Shown here in pieces: positions 26,240 to 38,397 of a DNA stretch of 64,000 bases. Source of the DNA: Thermotoga sp. (GTDB lineage Bacteria > Thermotogota > Thermotogae > Mesoaciditogales > Mesoaciditogaceae). The DNA lies in the NCBI GenBank assembly GCA_020722015.1, contig DYLQ01000003.1, positions 1 to 64,000 of the forward strand, in the 5' to 3' direction. The position numbers were made by a program, and so were the translations under genes. The notes under the pieces were generated by a model that was not told the origin of the DNA, searched no databases, and saw nothing but the letters and a program-made list of their open reading frames with translations. Numbering within the stretch: position 1 is the first letter of the stretch; each line of letters begins with the position of its first letter.

Positions 26240-26905
26240 CTATTTAAATTTGAAAGAAAGTTCATCTATCCATCCGAGAGACCTTGAATGATATCTGAAA
26301 ACAAGTAATTTACCATCTCCAGGATCTATGAAAACGCGATTTTCAGAAGATTCATTGCTTATTCCGTATGGTCTGAGGTATTCCATTTTTTTATGGTCCA
26401 GATTATATTTAAATCCTTTAAGAGAAACACCATTGGCGTCTTTTTGAAGTGGCATTATCGACCATATTTCTCCGACTGTACTTTCAAGATCCACCGGATG
26501 ATCTATGATAAAGGAACAAATATCTTCGTTAAAAATCACGCTATTTTTAAAACGCTCCATCAGTCTAAAAACACCCAACGTCTGATCAAGTCTTGTACCA
26601 AAAGCACCGGCGATAAAAGTGATCTCAGATCCGATCTTGCACGCTTCGATCATTGCGAGTTCTGTGTCTATCTCATCCTTTTGAGACGGAAAACGAATGA
26701 TCTTGGATCCATTTTCTTCGCAAAAGCGTAATGTGTCTTCGTTGATCGAATCCATATCTCCTATTAAAATATCTGGAACAACGTTTATCAATTTCAAGAA
26801 ATTTGCACCTGAATCGGCTGCTAATTTGACATCAAAAAAGGGGATAGTCGATCTGTAAAAATCGTATTCTTTGTAGTCTCCTCCAGCAAAGATAGCCGTT
26901 TTCAT
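26240..26905 (-). CDS. thiN: thiamine pyrophosphokinase
   Basis: Makes thiamine diphosphate from thiamine and ATP; the cofactor is needed by the pyruvate oxidoreductase nearby. The 221-residue protein has the N-terminal AADSGANFL (substrate binding), PDILIGDMDSI, FPSQKDEIDTELAM (Mg-ATP binding) and FIAGAFGTRLDQTLG, the four landmark motifs. The start is ATG 26905, one base beyond the rpoN stop; the longer frame from 26944 runs into rpoN and is rejected. No TPP riboswitch is visible upstream, consistent with being inside an operon. Confidence 0.93.
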   Translation of the reverse strand: MKTAIFAGGDYKEYDFYRSTIPFFDVKLAADSGANFLKLINVVPDILIGDMDSINEDTLRFCEENGSKIIRFPSQKDEIDTELAMIEACKIGSEITFIAGAFGTRLDQTLGVFRLMERFKNSVIFNEDICSFIIDHPVDLESTVGEIWSIMPLQKDANGVSLKGFKYNLDHKKMEYLRPYGISNESSENRVFIDPGDGKLLVFRYHSRSLGWIDELSFKFK

Positions 26906-26906
26906 C

Positions 26907-28172
26907 TCATTTTCTCTTTGAAGAAGAAGGTATTCCGAGTTCATTCCTGTATTTGGTTATTACTCTTCTGCTCAATTTTATTCCTTCCGACATCAGCATT
27001 TCTTCTATTTTTGAATCTGACAAAGGATCTTTTTTCCCTTCTTTCGATATGTAAGACGAAATTTTTTCTTTTATTTCGTTTCTTGATATTTCTTGATGAT
27101 CGCCTTTGTACAGAAACCTCTCAAAAAAGAACTTCAAGTGATATATACCTCTCGAAGTCTTGATATATTTTGAAGAAATCGTTCTTGTGACAGTTGAGGG
27201 ACTAATTCCAAGTTCTGTGGCAACCCATGATACTTTAAGAGGAACTGATTTGCCGCCATCCAAAAAGTCTGATTCTTTCTCGGCTATTAATTTGCCGAAT
27301 TTCAAAAGTGTTTCTCTCCTTTTTAAAAATGCTTCAATCAAGTTTTTGGCCTGAACATATTTTAATTTGGCAAATTCGATGTAAGATTGGTTTCCGGAGT
27401 GGATGAGTTTATCATAAAATTCAAGAGATGAAAATTTAATATCGATCCGATCGTTAAGGACAACTTCATATCCATTATCCTTTCTCACTATGAAAATATC
27501 CGGCTCAACGTATTGCGTGTATGATGATTCGTAAAAACCGTTTGCCGGATAAGGATTAAGATTTTTGATTTTTGAAAGCGCTTTTTCAAATTTCTCTTTT
27601 GACATTTTAGATCTTTTCAACGCTTCTTGGGGATTTTTGTGAATTATATCAAGTAAGTCGATCAAAATTCTTACGTCTTGATCATCAGTTTGACACTTAA
27701 GTGCTTCTTTCATATCTTTACTTCCGATCCCAGGCGGATCAAGAGTTTTCAGCATTTCTAAAACATTTTTCACGTTTTCCGGGAGGACTTTCAAATCTTT
27801 TGCAATCTCTTCAACTTCCGATCTTATAAAACCGTGCTGATCGATAAGATCAAGCAAATAGAGGAAAATCTTTTCTTTTAAATCGTCATATTCTAAAGCA
27901 TTGAATTGATCGATCAGATACTGTTTCAAAGATCGACTTTCAATTTCGTAATTTTCAATGTAATCTTCTTCGGTATACTTTTTCCTAACATTTCTATATT
28001 CCGGAACAACAATGGTTTCTGCTTCAAGAAATGGATTTTCTTCCACTATTTTGTTTATTTCCTCTTCAAGATCTAAGGTATTTGCGGTCAACAATTTTAA
28101 AGACAGCAACATCTTGTTGCTCAAAAAAAGGGTATTTTTTAATTTAAGTTTTTGTAAAATGAAATTATTCAT
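26907..28172 (-). CDS. rpoN: RNA polymerase sigma-54 factor
   Basis: A 421-residue sigma-54. The N-terminal region I (about 1-50) has the hydrophobic heptad pattern that contacts activators (SNKMLLSLKLLTANTLDLEEEINKI), ending in EENPFLE. The core-binding region follows, then a helix-turn-helix (VATELGISPSTVTRTISSKY) and the RpoN box LSRRVITKYRNELGIPSSSKRK, where the canonical box is ARRTVAKYRE. Directing transcription from -24/-12 promoters requires an AAA+ activator; none is encoded in this window and I saw no clear -24/-12 site. GGAGATCAAAG precedes the ATG. Confidence 0.93.
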   Translation of the reverse strand: MNNFILQKLKLKNTLFLSNKMLLSLKLLTANTLDLEEEINKIVEENPFLEAETIVVPEYRNVRKKYTEEDYIENYEIESRSLKQYLIDQFNALEYDDLKEKIFLYLLDLIDQHGFIRSEVEEIAKDLKVLPENVKNVLEMLKTLDPPGIGSKDMKEALKCQTDDQDVRILIDLLDIIHKNPQEALKRSKMSKEKFEKALSKIKNLNPYPANGFYESSYTQYVEPDIFIVRKDNGYEVVLNDRIDIKFSSLEFYDKLIHSGNQSYIEFAKLKYVQAKNLIEAFLKRRETLLKFGKLIAEKESDFLDGGKSVPLKVSWVATELGISPSTVTRTISSKYIKTSRGIYHLKFFFERFLYKGDHQEISRNEIKEKISSYISKEGKKDPLSDSKIEEMLMSEGIKLSRRVITKYRNELGIPSSSKRK

Positions 28173-28325
28173 CTTTGATCTCCATAAAAAATGTTGTAAA
28201 ATGAAATTGGATATTGGAAAGAATTATTCACGATGAAGATTGCATGATTAAAAATCTTTTTCTTAATTATTATATCATCATTAAGGATGCAAATTCAAGA
28301 TCACGATCTGATTGGCGGTGCAGAT

Positions 28326-29378
28326 TTGAAGATTTTAGTCGCAATGAGCGGTGGAGTAGATAGCGCCGTAAGTGCATTTTTACTTAAACAAGCAGGATAT
28401 GATGTTGTTGGCATTCATTTTAAAATGGAAGATGATCTGTTTTTTTCAAAACATGAATTAAAAAACAAAGTGTGTTGTAGCCCCGACGACACTGCGGATG
28501 CTTTGAAAATATCAAAAAAAATAGGAATTCCCCTTGATGTAGTTGATCTCAAAGATGAATTCAAAGAAAGAATAATAAAAATATTTCTTGACGGATATAA
28601 ATTAGGTATAACTCCCAATCCTTGTGCATGGTGTAACAAAAAAATGAAGTTCTGGGCTCTTGAGATATTTGCCGAGAGAGTAGGAGCAGACAGGTGGGCA
28701 ACAGGGCATTATGCCGTTGTTAAAAATGGGAAAGTTTTTATGGCAGGTGAGATTGAAAAAGATCAATCTTATTTTCTCTCGCTTGTAGAAAAAAGATACT
28801 TCGATAAACTCGTATTGCCCATCGGAGAGATGCGAAAAGCAGATGTAAGACAAATTGCGATTGAGAATGCTCTCATAGTTGGTACAAAACCAGACAGTCA
28901 AGATATTTGTTTTATTCCAGATGGTGATCTTGGCAGTTTTTTCAGATCAAACGGCGTAGATTTACAACCAGGACCTGTTTTGGATATGAACGGTAAGATC
29001 TTAGGTCATCATGAGGGATATCAAATGTACGCAATAGGACAGAGGAAAGGTATTGGCATCTCAACCGGAGAAAAGGTTTACGTTGTCGATATAGATCCTT
29101 TTAACAATACGATCAAAGTCGGGAAAAAATTTGATCTACTTAAAACGCATTCGTACGTAAAAGATTTAAATCTTTTTGCCGATGAGCCAAGTTTTCTTGA
29201 TTGTGAGTGCAAGGTAAGAAGTACGGCACCTCTTGTGAAGTGCAGTTTTGATCCAGGGAAAGGGATCGTAAGTTTTAGCGAACCTGTTGTTCCCGTTCCA
29301 GGCCAAATAATTGCTTTTTACAAGAATAAGGAACTTATAGGTGGTGGAGTTTTGGCGAAAGACGATATCAAAATATAA
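28326..29378 (+). CDS. mnmA: tRNA-specific 2-thiouridylase MnmA
   Basis: Makes 2-thiouridine at position 34 of tRNA(Lys, Glu, Gln) using ATP and a persulfide carrier. The protein has the PP-loop KILVAMSGGVDSAVSAF, the active-site Cys in TPNPCAWCNKKMKF, ATGHYA, KDQSYFLS, and a second Cys in DSQDICFIPDGD. The C-terminal beta-barrel (about 280-350) is complete. I chose TTG 28326 because GGCGGTG is five bases ahead and the resulting start, MKILVAMSGGVDS, is the family norm. An ATG at 28287 in the same frame would add 13 residues and has no proper ribosome site. It is divergent from rpoN. Confidence 0.94.
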   Translation: MKILVAMSGGVDSAVSAFLLKQAGYDVVGIHFKMEDDLFFSKHELKNKVCCSPDDTADALKISKKIGIPLDVVDLKDEFKERIIKIFLDGYKLGITPNPCAWCNKKMKFWALEIFAERVGADRWATGHYAVVKNGKVFMAGEIEKDQSYFLSLVEKRYFDKLVLPIGEMRKADVRQIAIENALIVGTKPDSQDICFIPDGDLGSFFRSNGVDLQPGPVLDMNGKILGHHEGYQMYAIGQRKGIGISTGEKVYVVDIDPFNNTIKVGKKFDLLKTHSYVKDLNLFADEPSFLDCECKVRSTAPLVKCSFDPGKGIVSFSEPVVPVPGQIIAFYKNKELIGGGVLAKDDIKI

Positions 29379-29390
29379 GGAGGGGTTACT

Positions 29391-30239
29391 GTGAAGATTT
29401 TTATTTCTACGGATATGGAAGGATTACCGGGCGTGAATTCTTGGCACCAAGTTGAGGAAAAGGATCCGCGATATCTTGGCAAATACATGGCTGAAACTGT
29501 GGGATGGGTTATAGATGGAATTAAATCATCAGAACTCAATTCAAAGGTTGATGAAATTTTGATCTGTGATTCTCATTCAAAAGGGGAGAATCTTTCTTAC
29601 GATTTCACCGAGCGCGATGATAGGATATATCTTGTAAGCGGTGGATTGAGAGATTATTACATGATGGCCGGTTTTGATTCAAGTTTTTCAACTGTCTTTT
29701 TCATCGGATATCACGCAGGTGTTGGATCGATTCATGGTACGATGGATCACACGTATTCCACGGACGTTTATGATCTTAAGATAAACGGTAAGCACATGAG
29801 TGAGACGATCATAAACGCGGCTTTTGCTGGGAATCATGACGTACCGGTTTCTCTTGTGGTAGGAGATCACGCTCTTGTTGAAGAATTAAAAAGCGAAATG
29901 TTAGATACCGTTTTAGTTGAAACCAAAAAAGGGTTAAGCAGATTTGCCGCTGTTATGAAACCAAAGAATGTCTTAAAAAAAGAGGTAATCGATGGCACGA
30001 AGATTGCTCTTTCCAAAACATTTAAAAGTGCCGTGAGACCTTACAAGATAGAAGCACCATACGAAGTTGAGATAAATTTCAAATCAACGGAGATGGCAGA
30101 TGAATCGATGCTAATTCCTGGGTTAAAGCGTCTTGATGGACATAGAATTATCTTCAAAACTAATTATTACGATGAACTTTTGCAAACCATGCTTGCAGTT
30201 ATCTATGCGGCCGGCATAGGAGAGGATCTCGGTAAATAA
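29391..30239 (+). CDS. M55 family D-aminopeptidase (DppA-like)
   Basis: A 282-residue zinc D-aminopeptidase. The first metal ligands are in ISTDMEGLPGV (Asp8 and Glu10), the next in ICDSHSKGEN and FIGYHAGVGS, and GNHDVPVSLVVGDHAL follows. DppA of B. subtilis forms a decameric barrel and cleaves D-Ala-D-Ala-type peptides, which suggests cell-wall peptide recycling. The GTG start is preceded by AAGGAGG, 12 bases after mnmA. It ends two bases before the convergent nadD gene. Confidence 0.9.
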   Translation: MKIFISTDMEGLPGVNSWHQVEEKDPRYLGKYMAETVGWVIDGIKSSELNSKVDEILICDSHSKGENLSYDFTERDDRIYLVSGGLRDYYMMAGFDSSFSTVFFIGYHAGVGSIHGTMDHTYSTDVYDLKINGKHMSETIINAAFAGNHDVPVSLVVGDHALVEELKSEMLDTVLVETKKGLSRFAAVMKPKNVLKKEVIDGTKIALSKTFKSAVRPYKIEAPYEVEINFKSTEMADESMLIPGLKRLDGHRIIFKTNYYDELLQTMLAVIYAAGIGEDLGK

Positions 30240-30241
30240 GG

Positions 30242-32794
<2,553 letters not shown>

Positions 32795-32798
<4 letters not shown>

Positions 32799-33196
32799 AA
32801 TTTCGCCTCCGTAAGAATTACATCAACCGTTCTTTCTCTTGGTCCATCAAATTCACAAAAGTATATTCCTTGCCATCTTCCAAGAGATAACGTACCATTA
32901 AAGACAGGGATAACAACAGAAACACCTATAATCGTCGACAAAATATGCGCTGCTGAATTACCTTCAATGTGTAAGTAATTTCCATTCCAAGGAACGAATT
33001 TTTGAACAAAAGAAAGAATATCTTCTTTCACATCGGGATCGGCGTTTTCATTTATCGTGATGGCTGCCGTTGTATGCGGAACGTAAACAAGACACATTCC
33101 TTCCTTTATTTTCTCTTTAGACACGATTCTTTGTATATTTTCAGTTAAATCGATGAATTCAAAGTGTTTCGAACTTCTGATCTTTATCTGCTGCAT
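32795..33196 (-). CDS. yjbQ: YjbQ (UPF0047) family protein
   Basis: A 133-residue conserved protein of the secondary thiamine-phosphate synthase-like (YjbQ) family. Signature residues are VPHTTAAITINENAD, NSAAHILSTIIG and LSLGRWQGIYFCEFDGPRERTV. Its cellular role is unclear; weak thiamine-phosphate synthase activity has been reported for relatives. A TTG nine bases further upstream is an alternative start inside the minE stop region; neither has a good ribosome site, so the gene is probably translated by coupling to minE, whose stop is immediately upstream. It overlaps the porin-like gene by four bases. Confidence 0.9.
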
Positions 33197-33197
33197 T

Positions 33198-33485
33198 TCA
33201 GTCAAAATTTATATTTGTTATTATTATAACGTAACCGTTGTGCTCCTCCACAACGATTTTGACTTTATCTACGTCAGTTTTGAAAAGTTCGGAAGCCTCT
33301 TGTTGAATCTTTCGCTTTATCTCTTCGGTTTTTTTATCGAGATCTTCTTTATTTTCGAACTCATCTATTCGGTAGACAAATCTGCGACCGCTACCCACAA
33401 GCGTATCAAGCCTCTCTTTGGCCGATTCCCTTGCAGAATCTTTGATATCGCCTTTTTTTCTCTTAAAGAAGTCAAAAAATCCCAT
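33198..33485 (-). CDS. minE: cell division topological specificity factor MinE
   Basis: A 95-residue protein with the MinE arrangement: an N-terminal basic membrane-binding segment (MGFFDFFKRKKG), a middle MinD-interacting stretch (KERLDTLVGSGRR) and a C-terminal dimerisation part (about 35-95). It stimulates MinD ATPase and drives its displacement from the membrane so that division happens at mid-cell. It is 14 bases downstream of minD. No minC is present in the window. Confidence 0.88.
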   Translation of the reverse strand: MGFFDFFKRKKGDIKDSARESAKERLDTLVGSGRRFVYRIDEFENKEDLDKKTEEIKRKIQQEASELFKTDVDKVKIVVEEHNGYVIIITNINFD

Positions 33486-33499
33486 TTTAGATCATCTCC

Positions 33500-34312
33500 T
33501 CAATCTCGTTTGAAAAGATTTCTGAAGTTTTTCCACCAACTTTGCTTTTCTTCGAGTTCTTCAAGTGTCGGGATTGGCACTTCTTCTCCTTTAAGTCTTA
33601 AGACGATTCCATCAAAGATCTTTCCCATCTTATCTTTTCCATCCATCAAGGCAAGAGGTATACCTTTATTTGTTGCAACTATTACATCTTCGGAATCCGG
33701 AACAATTCCTATTATATCGATTGAAAGAGCTGATTTTATATCTTCAATTGTAAGCATATCACCATGCTTTACCATGTGAGGTCTGAATCTGTTGATTATG
33801 AGATGAATCTTAGAATCTTCAAAATTCATATTTTCGAGTAGGCCTATAACTCTATCGGCATCAGTTATTGCCGGTAGCTCTGGTGTTGTGACGACAAGCG
33901 CTTCTTCAGCAGGTGCAACTGCGTTTCTAAAACCTCTCTCTATACCAGCAGGGCAATCGATGAGTATATAATCAAACTTTTCTGAGAGTTGCGAAACCAT
34001 CTTTTTCATATCATCGGGAGAGATCATTTCTTTTGTGGCAACCTGAGAAGCAGGCAAAATACTCAAATTTTTGAGTTGCTTGTGTCTCACGAGTGCATCG
34101 AAAACGTCTATTTTCCCATTTACAACGTCCATGCTTGTGTAGACTATTCTGTTTTCAAGTCCCATAACCACGTCGAGATTTTTCATTCCTATATCTGCGT
34201 CTATGAGGACAACTCTGTCCCCTTTAGAAGCCATTATCGTACCTAAATTAGCCGTCAGAGTTGTTTTCCCAACTCCACCCTTTCCTGATGTAATAACATA
34301 AGCCTTTGACAA
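33500..34312 (-). CDS. minD: septum-site determining ATPase MinD
   Basis: A 270-residue ParA/MinD ATPase. The deviant Walker A GKGGVGKTTLTANLG near residue 9 and the IDADIGMKNLDVVMG motif are present. The C-terminal amphipathic helix WWKNFRNLFKRD is the membrane-targeting sequence typical of MinD. It recruits MinC, the division inhibitor, to the membrane; MinC is not encoded nearby and must be elsewhere or missing. A 211-residue unknown protein lies upstream in the same operon. Confidence 0.95.
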   Translation of the reverse strand: MSKAYVITSGKGGVGKTTLTANLGTIMASKGDRVVLIDADIGMKNLDVVMGLENRIVYTSMDVVNGKIDVFDALVRHKQLKNLSILPASQVATKEMISPDDMKKMVSQLSEKFDYILIDCPAGIERGFRNAVAPAEEALVVTTPELPAITDADRVIGLLENMNFEDSKIHLIINRFRPHMVKHGDMLTIEDIKSALSIDIIGIVPDSEDVIVATNKGIPLALMDGKDKMGKIFDGIVLRLKGEEVPIPTLEELEEKQSWWKNFRNLFKRD

Positions 34313-34326
34313 TCAAACCACCTTCC

Positions 34327-34962
34327 TCAAAACTTCAAACCAGAAGAATTTATCTTCTCGATTATCGCATCGGCAACATCTTTAACCGAGTTAAACTCAA
34401 TTTTACCGGCAAAAACAAATTCTTTTGTCATACCCGAATCGGAAATAACTGTCATTATGCCTATGAAAAATTTTCTTTCTTCAATTGTAACCTCTCTTAT
34501 TTCATCAAGAGAAAATTTCAATCTGGATTCGGCAGCATTTTCCATTGATTCCATAGTCGCTTCTGCAGACAATTTGAGAACGTTTTTAAAAGATTTTATC
34601 CCCCTCTTTTTTGAATTTTGAGAGGCAATACCCATGGTTATTCCAACGCTTATCTCTATTTCTGTTCCATCTTCAGAAAGTCCGGCAGATTGAACTTTAA
34701 AAGCAGACGGATTATCTTCGTTCTGACCTTCGCCACCCATCTGTGCTATGCTTATTATCCTTCTGTCTATTCTTTCTCCGGAAATGGTAAGTATGGCCGT
34801 CTCTATATCTCTTACGATTTGTTTTGGATTTTTGTCTCCATACGCAAGGATATGAACCTCTGTGAGTTCACCACTTTCTGGATCGAGTATTACTTTTGCC
34901 TTCATAACACCATCCAACGTGGAAAGCATTTTTGATAATTCTTCTGCCTGTTTAACTTCCAT
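34327..34962 (-). CDS. unknown protein in the minD operon
   Basis: A 211-residue soluble protein that I do not recognise. The first part (about 20-75, VILDPESGELTEVHILAYGDKNPKQIVRDIETAIL and RRIISIAQM) looks like a domain seen in other conserved unknown proteins; the second half (about 85-205) repeats a beta-alpha pattern with ERKFFIGIMTVI. No signal peptide or membrane segment is visible. ATG 34962 has GGGGGT six bases upstream; a TTG at 34980 overlaps the AMMECR1 stop. It sits between AMMECR1 and minD, so a role linked to MinD is a hypothesis only. Confidence 0.5.
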   Translation of the reverse strand: MEVKQAEELSKMLSTLDGVMKAKVILDPESGELTEVHILAYGDKNPKQIVRDIETAILTISGERIDRRIISIAQMGGEGQNEDNPSAFKVQSAGLSEDGTEIEISVGITMGIASQNSKKRGIKSFKNVLKLSAEATMESMENAAESRLKFSLDEIREVTIEERKFFIGIMTVISDSGMTKEFVFAGKIEFNSVKDVADAIIEKINSSGLKF

Positions 34963-34976
34963 GGTCTTACCCCCGT

Positions 34977-35495
34977 TCAACGATATCTTTCAACTGTGAA
35001 TCGATATATTTTATCATATTTTTTTATTCCGGCCTTCATCATCGCTATTTTTATTTGATCTTCAACTGTATCGACATCTTCAAGATCCGGAAGTAAAAGT
35101 CCTCTTCTCCAACCGCTTTCGACAATAATACCATATTTTTTGGGATCAAGCACGCTTTCATCCTTTACCTCTTCGGGTGCAGAGAGTATATCAACGCTAA
35201 CGACTATATCATTCAATTCTTCTGAACTAACAGGTTCAAAGCGAGGATCTTCAAGTGCTGCCGATATCGCATTTTGTGCTATCTCGTTTGCAATATCTGG
35301 TGTTGTGGGTAAAAAAGTGCCTATGCATCCTCTCAAATTTCCGTCGAGTGTGTGTAAAGTTACAAACACGCCCGCCTTTCTTTGAAAGAATTCTGGAGGC
35401 AAAAATTTGGGATCCGGTTTGAGGATAACTCCCTCCTTTATTTTGGCTTCTATGACCTTTATCGCCCATTTAACGTAAGGATGCTCTCCTATCAT
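34977..35495 (-). CDS. AMMECR1-domain protein
   Basis: A 172-residue AMMECR1-family protein, with the signature LRGCIGT near residue 57, the SRDPRF-like EDPRFEPVS segment and RRGLLLPDLEDVDT near 135. The domain is universal in archaea and eukaryotes and common in bacteria, and is proposed to be an RNA or nucleotide-acting enzyme, but activity is unproven. The ATG overlaps the phosphofructokinase stop (ATGA), so the two are translated together. Its stop overlaps the next gene's upstream frame. Confidence 0.9.
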   Translation of the reverse strand: MIGEHPYVKWAIKVIEAKIKEGVILKPDPKFLPPEFFQRKAGVFVTLHTLDGNLRGCIGTFLPTTPDIANEIAQNAISAALEDPRFEPVSSEELNDIVVSVDILSAPEEVKDESVLDPKKYGIIVESGWRRGLLLPDLEDVDTVEDQIKIAMMKAGIKKYDKIYRFTVERYR

Positions 35496-36514
35496 CCAAA
35501 AAACATCTCCGCAAGTTTATAGTAATCAAAAGGAACAAGCTTCTTCGTGGCAACTCCATACTCTATTGGAATGGAAATTATGTCATTTCCACTCAGTGCC
35601 ACCATCCGCCCAAAATCGCCTTTTTGGACAAGTTTCATCGCTTCCACTCCGTAACGTGTTCCAAGTATCCTATCAAAGGCCGTCGGTGTCCCACCTCTCA
35701 GCAAATGACCGAGCACTACCGATCGAGTCTCATATCCGGTTTTTTGCTCTATGACTTCGGAAAGGTAATGTGCTATTCCACCAAGTTTTATATGTCCAAA
35801 TGGATCTATGGTCGATTTGTCTCCAACGACGTTTTCAAGATTAGTCGGTTTGAATCCCTCTGCAACGGCCACAACGGCATATTCTTTTACTTTCATACGT
35901 TTCACAAGTATCTCGATTATCTCATCTATTGTTCTTGGAAATTCAGGTATCAATATAAGATGAGCACCTGCCGCCAGTCCTGCTTCGAGCGTTATCCATC
36001 CGGCATCTCTTCCCATAAGTTCAACTAACATTATACGCCCATGTGACTTGGCAGTCGACTGAAGCCTGTCTATTGCATCTGCACCGACATTGACAGCCGT
36101 GTGAAAACCGAAAGTGTAATCCGTGTTTGAAACGTCGTTATCTATCGTTTTTGGAACACCGACTATTTTCAAGCCGAGTCCACAAAATTTAGTGGCAACG
36201 CTTAAAGTATCGTCTCCTCCTATGGCTATGAGCGCATCCACTTTTCCTTTTTCAAAATTGTCAATGACTTTTTTTGATCCATCTGCTATGCTAAATGGAT
36301 TGGTTCTCGAAGTTCCGAGAATCGTTCCGCCTAAAAGATGGATTCCCTCTACATCATCTTCTGTAAGATTAACGTAATCGTTGTTAATGGCTCCTTCCCA
36401 ACCTCTTTTAAAACCGATAACGGAATCCTCGCTTCTTTTTGCTTTGACAATACCTCTAATGACGGCATTTAATCCTGGACAATCTCCACCTCCGGTTAAA
36501 ATGGCAATTTTCAA
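35492..36514 (-). CDS. pfp: 6-phosphofructokinase, PPi-dependent type
   Basis: A 340-residue phosphofructokinase that makes fructose 1,6-bisphosphate. It begins KIAILTGGGDCPGLNAVIRG. Two residues decide the phosphoryl donor: GGDDT (99-103) has Asp102 where ATP enzymes have Gly, and PKTIDND has Lys122 where ATP enzymes have Gly. This combination marks PPi-dependent enzymes. The start is TTG 36514, seven bases after GGAGAGG; a GTG at 36523 is too close to that site. The stop overlaps AMMECR1 by four bases. Use of PPi would make the reaction reversible and fits the two pyrophosphatases elsewhere in the window. Confidence 0.9.
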   Translation of the reverse strand: MKIAILTGGGDCPGLNAVIRGIVKAKRSEDSVIGFKRGWEGAINNDYVNLTEDDVEGIHLLGGTILGTSRTNPFSIADGSKKVIDNFEKGKVDALIAIGGDDTLSVATKFCGLGLKIVGVPKTIDNDVSNTDYTFGFHTAVNVGADAIDRLQSTAKSHGRIMLVELMGRDAGWITLEAGLAAGAHLILIPEFPRTIDEIIEILVKRMKVKEYAVVAVAEGFKPTNLENVVGDKSTIDPFGHIKLGGIAHYLSEVIEQKTGYETRSVVLGHLLRGGTPTAFDRILGTRYGVEAMKLVQKGDFGRMVALSGNDIISIPIEYGVATKKLVPFDYYKLAEMFFG

Positions 36515-36519
36515 ATTGA

Positions 36520-36921
36520 TCACCTCTCCTTTTTTGTGGAAATTTTAAGTCTAACAAGAGCTCTTTGGATTTTCGTCTCAAGTTCCTTTCTTCTAACTTC
36601 TTCAACTTCTTCGATATCCACTCTTGCACGTTCCAGACTTCTTTTTGCCCTTTCGATATCTATATCTTCAGGTCTTTCTGCAGCATCTGAAAGTATGGTA
36701 AAGGTATTGTTAAAAAATTCGCCGATTCCGCCATGAACGGCAAAAAAAATTCTATGACCATCCTCCTGCTCGATTTCTAATTCTGCGATATCAAGGGCAA
36801 TGAAAAAAGGAAGCCTATTTTGCAATGTACCCATTGCCCCATTCACAGTCCTGAATTCGGTGAATTTAGCCATTTTGTCAAGCACAACCTTCTCCGGAGT
36901 TATTATTCTTAACCTGAACAT
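36520..36921 (-). CDS. atpC: F1Fo ATP synthase subunit epsilon
   Basis: A 133-residue subunit of the central stalk. The N-terminal beta-sandwich includes FRLRIITPEKVVLD, NGAMGTLQNRLPFFIALD and FAVHGGIGEF; the C-terminal helical hairpin has DIERAKRSLERARVDIEEVEEVRR, the part that can extend to inhibit ATP hydrolysis. The length is normal. It is the last gene of the ATP synthase operon and starts one base after atpD; the phosphofructokinase gene follows almost directly, so the operon probably reads on. Confidence 0.95.
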   Translation of the reverse strand: MFRLRIITPEKVVLDKMAKFTEFRTVNGAMGTLQNRLPFFIALDIAELEIEQEDGHRIFFAVHGGIGEFFNNTFTILSDAAERPEDIDIERAKRSLERARVDIEEVEEVRRKELETKIQRALVRLKISTKKER

Positions 36922-36922
36922 G

Positions 36923-38323
<1,401 letters not shown>

Positions 38324-38326
38324 TTA

Positions 38327-38365
38327 GGCGATAGATACCTCTCTTTTCAAAGAGAGAAAATCGCC
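38327..38365 (-). promoter_or_regulatory. leader hairpin between the atpD Shine-Dalgarno sequence and its start codon
   Basis: GGCGAT (complement of 38360-38365) and ATCGCC (complement of 38327-38332) close a stem around an inner CTCTCTTT/AAAGAGAG hairpin (38339-38356). The structure lies in the 80-base atpG-atpD gap, immediately after GGAGGACA and nine bases before the atpD ATG. Folding removes 39 bases and leaves a 12-base SD-to-start spacing. It may also act as a processing site. Confidence 0.6.
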
Positions 38366-38397
38366 TGTCCTCCTTTCGATCAGCAAACTCTTTGACT

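Noticed and set aside
28180..28330. Possible riboswitch ahead of mnmA or TPP riboswitch near the thiamine kinase
   Set aside because: The gap is AT-rich with no conserved THI-box bases (CTGAGA or ACCTGATC-like), and the thiamine gene is embedded in an operon.
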